In this document: positions 14,619 to 22,323 of the stretch, one piece after another
How positions within the stretch are numbered: the first letter of the stretch is position 1
Layout: each line of letters starts with the position of its first letter
Source: Lentisphaeria bacterium
Lineage (GTDB): Bacteria; Verrucomicrobiota; Lentisphaeria; Victivallales; UBA1829
Direction: 5' to 3'
Length of the DNA: 47,379 nucleotides
Assembly: GCA_017629515.1 (NCBI GenBank)
Contig: JAGBXB010000146.1
Location: forward strand, 1-47,379
Made by a program: the position numbers and the translations under genes
The notes under the pieces: model-generated
Told to the model about the DNA's origin: nothing
Database searches by the model: none
What the model saw: the letters and a program-made list of their open reading frames with translations, nothing else

Positions 14619-16919
14619 ATGGGAAACTTTATTAACGAGCGCGGCCCGAATTTCAAGGCCGGAAAGATCGAACTCAATGCGATCCCCCAGTATCAGTACA
14701 ACAAGGGGATCAAAAAAGAAATGAAAGCCGGTATGAAGAAAGAAGACCTGGAAGAGGTCTATGAATCCATGCTGGTCATCCGTGAATTTGAGGAAATGAT
14801 CCTCAAACTCAAAAACGGTGCTTATGAGATCCTCAGCGACTATGAATACCGCGGTCCCACACACTTGTCCATCGGTCAGGAAGCCACCGCTGCCGGTGTC
14901 TGCTCTGTTCTGAATATCACCGACGAAATCACCTCCACCCACCGCGGTCACGGTGACTCCATTGCCAAAGGTTTCCATGCCATCCGCCGCATGACTGAAG
15001 CCCAGCTGAAAGAACGCTGCCCTGAATTTGCCGGTCTTTCCGGTGAAGCTCTCCGTGAAGCTGTGATGGAAGATCACATCTTCCGTACCATCGCCGAACT
15101 TTTCGGTAAAGAAGCCGGTTACGGCAAAGGCCGCGGCGGAGGAATGCACATTGCCGACTTCCGCGTCGGTCACCTGGGTGCAAACGCCATCGTCGGCGGC
15201 GGCGTGCCTATCGCTACCGGTGCTGCCATGACCAACCGTATCAATATCGATCCCGCTGAAAAAGGCAAAGTTGTCGTTACCTTCGCCGGTGACGGTGCCT
15301 ACTCCAACGGTGTCGTTCTCGAATCCCTGAACTGGGCTGCCATGGGTCAGTTCAAAGATCCTGAACTTTCCTCCATCAACTTCGGTCTGCCCATCATCTA
15401 CTGTATCGTGAACAACCACTACGGTATGACCGGACGCGCTGACAGAGAAGTAAACGGCGTAAGTACACTTGCCCGCCGTGCCGCAGGTTTTGCAGACAAC
15501 AACATGCATGCAGAAGTTGTCAACGGTATGGATCCCCTGGCTGTCCGTGACGCCATCACCCGTGCCAAAGAAATCATCGCCAAAGGCGAAGGCCCCGTGC
15601 TTCTGGAACTGGATACCTACCGTTACTACGGTCACTCCCTCTCCGACCCCAGAACCGAATACCGTTCCAAACAGGAAGAAGCCCTCTGGAAAGAAGTCGA
15701 TCCCGTGGACTGCTTCCGCAAAAACCTTATCGCCGAAGGCGTCTTCACCGATGAAGAACTCAAAGCCATCGAAGAAAAGGTTGCCGAACGTAACCGCAAG
15801 GCTGCCCGCCGTGCCGCTGACTCCGATGATCCCGTACCCGAAGACGTGATCAAATATATGTACACCGACAGCACCAGTGCCACCGTTCCCGCTCCCTACA
15901 ACCAGCTTATGGCAAAAGGCCCCCGCCCCACCTTCAAACGTGATGCGGAAAGCCGTATGACCTACAAGGCCGCCATCGAAGAAGCTCTCGTGGAAGAAAT
16001 GGAACGCGATGCCCGCGTTGTCTGCTACGGTGAAGACGTTGCCGACTATGGTAACGCATTCAAACTTACCAAAGGTATGCTGGAATACTTCGGCCGTGCC
16101 CGTGTATTCAACTCCCCCATCTCCGAAGCTGCCATCATCGGTACTGCTGTCGGTATGGCTATGACCGGCTACCGTCCCGTCGTGGAACTCATGTATATGG
16201 ACTTTGCCCTCATGGCTTCCGACCAGATCTCCAACCAGGCCGCAAAATGGCACTACATGACCGGTGCTTCCACAACCGTTCCCATGGTTGTCCGTTGCAG
16301 CGTCGGCGGCGGTAAAGGATACGGCGGACAGCACTCCCAGAGTCTGGAATCCATGTTTGCCCACATCCCCGGAACCTATGTGGTCTATCCTTCCAATGCT
16401 TATGATGCAAAAGGACTTCTCAAAACCGCTATCCGTGACGACAACCCCGTTGTCTTCGTGGAAGGTCAGCTCCTCTACAACGAAAAAGATGTTGTTCCCG
16501 AAGAAGATTACACCATCCCCTTCGGTGTTGCCAACACCATTGCTGAAGGCAGCGATGTGACCTTCATCGCATGGGGTCCCGCTGTTCTTGATGCCAAGAA
16601 AGCCGTTGCCGCTCTCGCTGAAGAAGGCGTTTCCGCTGAACTCATCGACTTGCGTACACTGGTTCCCTGCGACTACGAAGCCATCTATGCTTCCGTCCGC
16701 AAGACCGGAAAATGCGTTGTGGTCAGCCAGTGCGTTGATATCGGATCCTTCACCGGCGAAATCGTTTCCAAAATCATGGAAAACTGCTTCGACGATCTGG
16801 ATGCCCCCGTTCTGAAACTCGGTGCCAAAAACGGTATCGCTCCCCAGGCCCACTGCCTCGAAAAAGCCTTCCTTCCCACCGTGGAAGAAATGGTTGCAGC
16901 CGCCAAGAAGGTTCTTTAA
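14619..16919 (+). CDS. 2-oxoacid dehydrogenase E1, fused alpha and beta subunits
   Basis: The 766-residue enzyme uses thiamine diphosphate to decarboxylate a 2-oxoacid and acylate lipoate on E2. Residues about 40-430 form the E1-alpha part, with the ThDP motif GDGAYSNG near residue 226 ending in NNHYG near 266. Residues about 442-766 form the E1-beta part (VVCYGEDVADYG, ending HCLEKAFLPT). Separate genes are usual; fused forms occur in Bacteroidota and related anaerobes. The substrate (pyruvate, acetoin or branched-chain oxoacid) cannot be told from motifs. An AAGGAG site precedes the ATG. Codons are strongly biased towards C-ending and CGT/GGT types compared with neighbours, suggesting high expression. 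E2 follows; no E3 is present. Confidence 0.9.
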   Translation: MGNFINERGPNFKAGKIELNAIPQYQYNKGIKKEMKAGMKKEDLEEVYESMLVIREFEEMILKLKNGAYEILSDYEYRGPTHLSIGQEATAAGVCSVLNITDEITSTHRGHGDSIAKGFHAIRRMTEAQLKERCPEFAGLSGEALREAVMEDHIFRTIAELFGKEAGYGKGRGGGMHIADFRVGHLGANAIVGGGVPIATGAAMTNRINIDPAEKGKVVVTFAGDGAYSNGVVLESLNWAAMGQFKDPELSSINFGLPIIYCIVNNHYGMTGRADREVNGVSTLARRAAGFADNNMHAEVVNGMDPLAVRDAITRAKEIIAKGEGPVLLELDTYRYYGHSLSDPRTEYRSKQEEALWKEVDPVDCFRKNLIAEGVFTDEELKAIEEKVAERNRKAARRAADSDDPVPEDVIKYMYTDSTSATVPAPYNQLMAKGPRPTFKRDAESRMTYKAAIEEALVEEMERDARVVCYGEDVADYGNAFKLTKGMLEYFGRARVFNSPISEAAIIGTAVGMAMTGYRPVVELMYMDFALMASDQISNQAAKWHYMTGASTTVPMVVRCSVGGGKGYGGQHSQSLESMFAHIPGTYVVYPSNAYDAKGLLKTAIRDDNPVVFVEGQLLYNEKDVVPEEDYTIPFGVANTIAEGSDVTFIAWGPAVLDAKKAVAALAEEGVSAELIDLRTLVPCDYEAIYASVRKTGKCVVVSQCVDIGSFTGEIVSKIMENCFDDLDAPVLKLGAKNGIAPQAHCLEKAFLPTVEEMVAAAKKVL

Positions 16920-16946
16920 TCTAACAGGAATCAAGGAGAAACTCTA

Positions 16947-18320
16947 ATGGCAACAAAAATTCCGATTCCCCGTCTCGGACAGTCCGAAGAGACCGTCACG
17001 ATCCAGTCGTGGAAGGTCAAAGAGGGCGATGTCCTGAAAAAGGGTGATGTGATGTTCGATGTCGAAACGGATAAAGCCGTTCTCGACGTGGAATCCCAGT
17101 TTGAAGGTACCATCCTTAAAATATTGGTCCCCGCAGGTAAAGAAGTCCCGGTGCTCACACCGGGGCTGATCATCGGTGAACCCGGCGAAGATATTGCTGC
17201 TCTCGTGGAAGAAGCCGCCGCTCCCGCCCCTGCCGCAGCACCTGCTGCCGCTCCGGAAAAGAAAGCTGCTCCGGCTAAAAAGGCTGCTCCCAAAGCCGCC
17301 CCCGCCGCAGCTGCCGCTCCCGCTGCTGCTCCTGTTGCTGCCGCACCTGCTCCCGCTCCTGTAGCTGCTCCTGCAAAGAAAGCAGTTTCCCCCAGAGCAA
17401 AAAAATATGCCAAAGACTTCCTTATTGACATCAATAAAGTCCCCGGCACAGGCGGAGATGTGGGCCGTGTTACTGAAAACGACGTGAAAGAATATCTGGA
17501 ATCTTCCGGCTACAATGCCAAAAAGATCACTCCCGTTGCTCTTGCCGTCGCCAAAGAAAACAAACTGGAACTGCTCTCCCTCAATGGAAGCGGCGAAAGC
17601 GGAAGAATCACTCTTGCAGACGTCAAAGACGCTGTAACTGAACTTCCCAAACCCCTTACCACCATGCGTAAGGTCATTGCCCGCCGTCTTACCGAGTCCA
17701 AACATGTTATGCCCCACTTCTATGTGACTTGCTCTATCGACATGTCCACTGTGAAGGCAAAACGTGCTGAACTCAAAAAACAGGGCATCAATATCAGTGT
17801 GAACGTATTTATCGCCAAAGCTGTGGCTCTTGCTCTTAAAGAATTCCCCACAGTAAATGCTGAATGTATCGGCGATACCATCGTCACCAAAGCCAAAGTC
17901 AATCTGGGTATTGCCGTAAGTATTGACAATGGTCTTGTTGTTCCCGTTGTCCGCAATGCTGACAAAAAAGCTCTGGATGAACTTTCCGATGAGATCGCCG
18001 AACAGGCCGCAAAAGCCCGTTCCGGCAAACTCACTCCCGCTGAAATGTCCGGCGGAACATTCTCCATCTCCAATATGGGTATGATGAATGTGGAAAACTT
18101 CTGCGCTATCATCAACCCCGGTGAAGCCGGAATCCTTGCGGTATCCTCCGCGATCCCCACACCTGTTGTGGCGGAAGATGGCTCCATCGTGGTAAGAGAC
18201 ATGATGAAAGTCACTCTCAGCGTTGACCACAGAATCGTGGACGGCTCTGACGGAGCAAAATTTGTCAATGCAGTGAAAGCTAAACTGCAGGACAAAGAAC
18301 TCTGGGATTCTCTCATCTGA
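16947..18320 (+). CDS. 2-oxoacid dehydrogenase E2 (dihydrolipoyl acyltransferase)
   Basis: The 457-residue protein has one lipoyl domain (residues 1-80; lipoylated Lys43 in ETDKAV) and a long Ala/Pro/Lys linker (about 91-145). Two consecutive peripheral-subunit-binding-like segments follow (about 148-185 with GRVTENDVKEYL, and about 194-230 with GRITLADVKDAV). The catalytic acyltransferase domain (about 235-457) carries His428 and Asp432 in DHRIVDG. Most E2 proteins have a single subunit-binding domain. It forms the core that accepts acyl groups from E1 and passes electrons to an E3 encoded elsewhere. It lies 27 bp after E1 and shares its codon bias. Confidence 0.93.
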   Translation: MATKIPIPRLGQSEETVTIQSWKVKEGDVLKKGDVMFDVETDKAVLDVESQFEGTILKILVPAGKEVPVLTPGLIIGEPGEDIAALVEEAAAPAPAAAPAAAPEKKAAPAKKAAPKAAPAAAAAPAAAPVAAAPAPAPVAAPAKKAVSPRAKKYAKDFLIDINKVPGTGGDVGRVTENDVKEYLESSGYNAKKITPVALAVAKENKLELLSLNGSGESGRITLADVKDAVTELPKPLTTMRKVIARRLTESKHVMPHFYVTCSIDMSTVKAKRAELKKQGINISVNVFIAKAVALALKEFPTVNAECIGDTIVTKAKVNLGIAVSIDNGLVVPVVRNADKKALDELSDEIAEQAAKARSGKLTPAEMSGGTFSISNMGMMNVENFCAIINPGEAGILAVSSAIPTPVVAEDGSIVVRDMMKVTLSVDHRIVDGSDGAKFVNAVKAKLQDKELWDSLI

Positions 18321-18365
18321 TAAAACTTTTTCCACTGTTGAAGTGGTAAAATAGTTTTCTGTTCA

Positions 18366-18413
18366 AGACTGCTTCCGGCCTGAAAATGGCTGGCGGCAGT
18401 CTTTCTTTTTTTT
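18366..18413 (+). terminator. Rho-independent terminator after the E1-E2 operon
   Basis: A GC-rich hairpin (outer AGACTGC with GCAGTCT, inner CCGGCC with GGCTGG) is followed by TTTCTTTTTTTT. It separates the dehydrogenase operon from the exosortase operon. Confidence 0.9.
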
Positions 18414-18603
18414 GTCGGATAAAAGTAAAGGAAAAATTCTATTCCGGAATGGTTTATGGGAAAAAATGTAAAGTTACAAAGTAAACGCATAATAAATTCA
18501 AATGATTCCGTAATTTTTTACCGGACAATTATTTTTTCCGGTTGTAATTCATGATTTGTGTGATATATTATTTAGTGTTATATTGTAAAATTTAAGCACG
18601 GGT

Positions 18604-18616
18604 TTGACAGTGTCAA
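18604..18616. promoter_or_regulatory. Palindrome over the -35 box, candidate operator
   Basis: TTGACAGTGTCAA has 5-bp inverted arms around a 3-bp centre and covers the -35 box. A second TTGACAG lies at 18632-18638 over the end of the -10 box, 28 bp downstream. A repressor binding here would block polymerase. The regulator is not in the window. Confidence 0.4.
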
Positions 18617-18632
18617 CAGTTCCGTGTACTAT
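18604..18632 (+). promoter_or_regulatory. Promoter of the exosortase/exopolysaccharide operon
   Basis: TTGACA (18604-18609) and TACTAT (18627-18632) are separated by 17 bp, a near-consensus sigma-70 promoter. The predicted start is near 18639 with a leader of about 32 nt. It is the only clear promoter seen before the 24-kb gene run. Confidence 0.75.
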
Positions 18633-18670
18633 TGACAGTAAATCTAACAGCAAACTAAAAAGGAAAGTCT

Positions 18671-19249
18671 ATGAAAAAGTGTTTTTTGATTTCTTTGTTG
18701 GCAGGGCTTGTCTCATTTTCCGCAATGGCGGCGTATCAGTATGAGGCAAAGGGTAATCAGGGCTGGTTGGTATTTGACTCGGAAACAACTGTGGCATTTG
18801 ACCTTGCACGCGGCGGAAAAGATAAAGATCACGAAAACTTTATCGACCGCGGTGAAGGCGTCGCCGATTACGGCTGGTACAATCTTGATACAGGTGCAAC
18901 TGGTTCTTTCAACAATGGTCTTTCTGCAACATTTACAGAAAACGACCGTATCGGCTTATATGTGACAGACAATAAGGGCAATACTTATCTTTCCACCAAA
19001 CCCCGTTCTCCCTTTGAAGATGAAAAATGGGGGAAAGTCAGTGTCGTTGATGGCAATCTCCAACTTTACGGCGGCAATAAGGGATCCAACGGAACCCATG
19101 AATATTATGTCTTCAAGGTCAACAATGCCAACGCTTCCGGCAAAACCCCTTCCGGACAGCCTTTGCCCGGAGTCATTGCAACTTTGATTCTTGGCGGTGG
19201 CACGCTCATTTATATGAAAAAACGCAAAAAACTCTACAAATCAAAATAA
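18671..19249 (+). CDS. Secreted exosortase-substrate candidate with PEP-CTERM-like tail
   Basis: The 192-residue protein has a signal peptide cut after AMA (residue 20) and a mature domain of about 130 residues that looks beta-rich. Its C-terminus has three parts: a short motif QPLPG (163-167), a hydrophobic helix (168-182) and a basic cluster KKRKK (183-187) followed by five residues. That is the architecture of PEP-CTERM sorting signals, in which an exosortase cuts near the motif. Here the motif reads PLPG instead of PEP. It is the first gene of the operon, directly behind the promoter, with AAGGAAAG before the ATG. The exosortase is two genes downstream. I infer a dedicated surface protein released or anchored together with the polysaccharide. 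Confidence 0.8.
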   Translation: MKKCFLISLLAGLVSFSAMAAYQYEAKGNQGWLVFDSETTVAFDLARGGKDKDHENFIDRGEGVADYGWYNLDTGATGSFNNGLSATFTENDRIGLYVTDNKGNTYLSTKPRSPFEDEKWGKVSVVDGNLQLYGGNKGSNGTHEYYVFKVNNANASGKTPSGQPLPGVIATLILGGGTLIYMKKRKKLYKSK

Positions 19250-19291
19250 AATTACCTGAATTTGTGTTGACATTGAACTGGGTAAGGGAAA

Positions 19292-21454
19292 ATGAAAAAA
19301 TGGCGACTCATGCTGATCATCTTATCAGTGCTGATACTTCTCGGGTCTATCGGCATGACGGCGTTTCTGCTTTTTGCCAACCATAAGAATGTTCGACTTT
19401 TCAAACAGGCACAGGATAATTTTCTGCGGGGGGATGATTCTTCACTTTCACTGGCTGAAAAGCAATTGCTGCAAGCAGTTCAAAATGACAGTGATAATGA
19501 GGCCGCTTTTATCATGCTGGGAGAAATCTCCCGCAAAAGGAAAATCTATCCCGAACAGGTATATTATTGTTTCATGGCTTACAGGCTCAATCCTTTAAGC
19601 AGAGAGAATAAAGAACGATATATCATAAGTCTGTGTTTTGCCCGGTACTTCAGCCGTCTGGAGTCTTTTCTTTCACGGGAAAATTTTCTGAATGATAAGT
19701 ACCGGTCGCTTTTGCATTATGCGGCAGGACGGAACAACAATATCCATAAATACGGGACACAAAGGGCGAAATCAAACAAATCAGATCCTCTTGATATCCT
19801 CTCCTCACTGCTTTTTGAGCAAAAACAGCTTTCTGCTGAAGAAAAACTTGCCGCTCTTGACAGGATCAATATTGGAGAAAATGCTTTTCTGCAACAGGAA
19901 ATACTTGTTGCGAAAACTGAAATTTACCATTCCATACAGAAATTTGATGAAGCGGAAAAGTATTTACTGCAAGCATATAACCTCAATGAATACGCATTTG
20001 CTCCGGCACTGGGCCGTTTTTATGCAAGCTACCGCAATTTAGGAAAAGCGGTGGCAGTTTTTGAAAAACATCTTTCCATCTACCACGATCAGTCCATTGC
20101 AATGCAATGTGCTGAAATATATTGTCTCTTAAATCAATGTGACAAAATTGCCGCATTGCGGAAAGCTTACCAATCAGACTCCGGAAATATGGCAATGTTG
20201 TGTGATTACTATTTGCAGGCATTGATTGCTTTGGCAAAAAAAGATTTTGCAAGACTGAAAGAACTTACCGTTCCATTGCGGGAAAACATCAAAACTCCCC
20301 TGGCAGCATTCATGTTTTTCTGCGTTGATATTCACAACGGGGATCTGCGGAATGTTCAGGAAAGTTACAATACATTGCTTGCTCATCGCAATTATTTGAA
20401 TTTACAGGAGCAGGCAGATAATATTTTATCCGATTTTTTGAAAAAGTCTTTTACAATCCGGAAGGATCAGGATAAACTTGCTGCTCTTGCAGTCAAACTC
20501 TATGAACGCAAAAAAGATGTTTTTATTGCAAAACTTATATTGCTTACTCAAAAGAAAACCCGTTCCGTGAACCCCATTATCCTGAAAGATGCGGTAAAGC
20601 GTTATGCTAATGATCCCGGTGTGATAAAACTTGCGATCGAATATTATCTTTCCTCTGAAATTTCCGAAGCGGAAAAACTTATTGCATATTACAAAAACAA
20701 ATTTGCGTCAAAGGCCAATGACACATTGCGCTATGAAATCATCCTGAATATGCGTAAAGAAAATTTTGATAAAGTTTCAGAATTGTTCCGGAATAACTTT
20801 TCAAAAGAGATCCTGCCGGAATACTGGACTTTTGCCAGTTCCACGATGCGTGAATCGGATTTGATTTTTTTAAGCAGAAATAAACTGTATGAGCCATATT
20901 GCAAAGCGTTGATTCTGCTGAAACAGAAAGAAAACAGGAAAGCGGCCCTCCTGCTGAAAGATGCGGAGGCAGATAATAATCCGGATCTTCTGTTTTTTGC
21001 CGCAAAGGTTTTGGCGGAAAATGGATACCTCCATGAAGCACTGAAAAAATATAAGCAAATTCAGGATTCATCACCGATGAAGTTGACTGTTTTGCTTAAC
21101 ATGGCTGAAATTTATGCTGATCTTGGCGATTTGGATCAGGCATTGATTTTATCCAACAGAGCCTATACATCCGCTCCGCAAATGCCGGAAACCCAACTTT
21201 GTTATGCGGACAAACTGCATAGAAAAGGGAAACTTTCTCTCATTCCGGATGTTGTAAAACTTTCAACCACCACTCCCCTGCGCCGCAGACTGGAAGCATT
21301 GTGGATCATCGGAATGCAGCAATGTATAAAAGAGTGCAACATAAATACTCAACAGGGAAAAATACGGGAACTGTGCCGGCAGTTGCTGGTTATATCTCCT
21401 GATAATAATATTGCTCTTGAATACTTGAAAAAACTTCATTTAATGCCGCAGTAA
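19292..21454 (+). CDS. Membrane-anchored TPR-repeat protein of the exosortase locus
   Basis: The 720-residue protein has one N-terminal transmembrane helix (residues 5-28) and is otherwise alpha-helical with many degenerate tetratricopeptide repeats (for example ALKKYKQIQDSSPMK... and AEIYADLGDLDQALILSNRA near the end). It is probably a periplasm-facing scaffold. XrtA-type exosortase loci often encode a large TPR protein (PrsT), and this may be the functional counterpart; I do not claim orthology. It lies 42 bp after the substrate gene and 2 bp before the exosortase. Confidence 0.75.
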   Translation: MKKWRLMLIILSVLILLGSIGMTAFLLFANHKNVRLFKQAQDNFLRGDDSSLSLAEKQLLQAVQNDSDNEAAFIMLGEISRKRKIYPEQVYYCFMAYRLNPLSRENKERYIISLCFARYFSRLESFLSRENFLNDKYRSLLHYAAGRNNNIHKYGTQRAKSNKSDPLDILSSLLFEQKQLSAEEKLAALDRINIGENAFLQQEILVAKTEIYHSIQKFDEAEKYLLQAYNLNEYAFAPALGRFYASYRNLGKAVAVFEKHLSIYHDQSIAMQCAEIYCLLNQCDKIAALRKAYQSDSGNMAMLCDYYLQALIALAKKDFARLKELTVPLRENIKTPLAAFMFFCVDIHNGDLRNVQESYNTLLAHRNYLNLQEQADNILSDFLKKSFTIRKDQDKLAALAVKLYERKKDVFIAKLILLTQKKTRSVNPIILKDAVKRYANDPGVIKLAIEYYLSSEISEAEKLIAYYKNKFASKANDTLRYEIILNMRKENFDKVSELFRNNFSKEILPEYWTFASSTMRESDLIFLSRNKLYEPYCKALILLKQKENRKAALLLKDAEADNNPDLLFFAAKVLAENGYLHEALKKYKQIQDSSPMKLTVLLNMAEIYADLGDLDQALILSNRAYTSAPQMPETQLCYADKLHRKGKLSLIPDVVKLSTTTPLRRRLEALWIIGMQQCIKECNINTQQGKIRELCRQLLVISPDNNIALEYLKKLHLMPQ

Positions 21455-21456
21455 AT

Positions 21457-22323
21457 ATGAAAAACATATATAACAATTTTCTGAAAAAACATCCCCTTGG
21501 AGCGTTGTATGGAACGCTTCTGGGGATCATTGCTTTTTCTGCGGCACTCCCATTGTTCTCTGCCGGCATGTGGGATGCGGCACTGGTCGATCTGGCAATG
21601 GCGGCAATATTGATCATACTGATGCTGAAACGATTTACTTCAACAGTCGGTCATCACTCTTTTCCTGTGGAAAGATATGCGGCGTGGGGAATCATTATTC
21701 TGGCAAATATCCTTGCTTTGCTTCCCACCCATGAGTTTCCGGGAAGTTTGAGTACGGCATTTGCTTTTACACTTCTGATTTCCGCCCTTGTTCTCTATTT
21801 CAGCGGAAGATACTTTGCTTTGATCAGTGTGATCCCTTCTTTGTGGTGTTGTGTTTTCATGCCGTATCACGAAGAGTTGATGTTGATGTTCAGTTACCCT
21901 TTACGGTTAAGTGCTACTGTATTGAGTGCTCTGGTATTGCAATTATGCGGGATGGATGTGATATATTCAGGCACTTCACTGAATCTGCCAAGTGTCAATA
22001 TTGCGGTAACAGATGCCTGCAGCGGGATCAATCAGCTGGACGCATTCATATTGATTGCGTTTATCGCAGTACAGGTACTTCACAAAAAGTCTTTGTGGAA
22101 ATTTTTGCATTTTGCATTTATTGTTCCCTCCATTATCATCGGCAACAGCCTGCGGATCGTTATTACTGTCATATTGTTCCATTTCCTGGGGAATACTGTC
22201 CTGCAGGACTTTTGGCATATTGCCCTTGGCTATGTGCAAATTATTTTTGCCATTCTTCTATTCCTTGCCATAGGAAAAGTATTTTCAGATACGGACAGTA
22301 AAAGAGAGAAGGAGTCAAAATGA
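21457..22323 (+). CDS. Exosortase (membrane cysteine protease/transpeptidase family)
   Basis: The 288-residue protein is almost entirely membrane-spanning, with about eight hydrophobic helices. It holds the three conserved exosortase residues in order: Cys188 in DACSGINQ, Arg233 in GNSLRIV and His254 in FWHIALGY. These motifs define the exosortase/archaeosortase core. It is expected to process the C-terminal tail of the product of 18671-19249. It has no EpsI-like domain of its own; that domain is on the next gene, which overlaps the stop codon by 4 nt. The subfamily cannot be named by eye. Confidence 0.9.
   Translation: MKNIYNNFLKKHPLGALYGTLLGIIAFSAALPLFSAGMWDAALVDLAMAAILIILMLKRFTSTVGHHSFPVERYAAWGIIILANILALLPTHEFPGSLSTAFAFTLLISALVLYFSGRYFALISVIPSLWCCVFMPYHEELMLMFSYPLRLSATVLSALVLQLCGMDVIYSGTSLNLPSVNIAVTDACSGINQLDAFILIAFIAVQVLHKKSLWKFLHFAFIVPSIIIGNSLRIVITVILFHFLGNTVLQDFWHIALGYVQIIFAILLFLAIGKVFSDTDSKREKESK

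Noticed and set aside
14574..16934. A 786-codon open frame on the minus strand across the whole E1 gene
   Set aside because: The sense strand encodes a complete E1 enzyme. The antisense frame is open because strong codon bias removes the codons whose complements are stops. Its product is Gly/Asp/Phe-rich without any recognisable domain.
16944..18335. A 463-codon open frame antisense to the E2 gene
   Set aside because: Same codon-bias effect. The repetitive Gly/Ser-rich product mirrors the Ala/Pro linker of E2.
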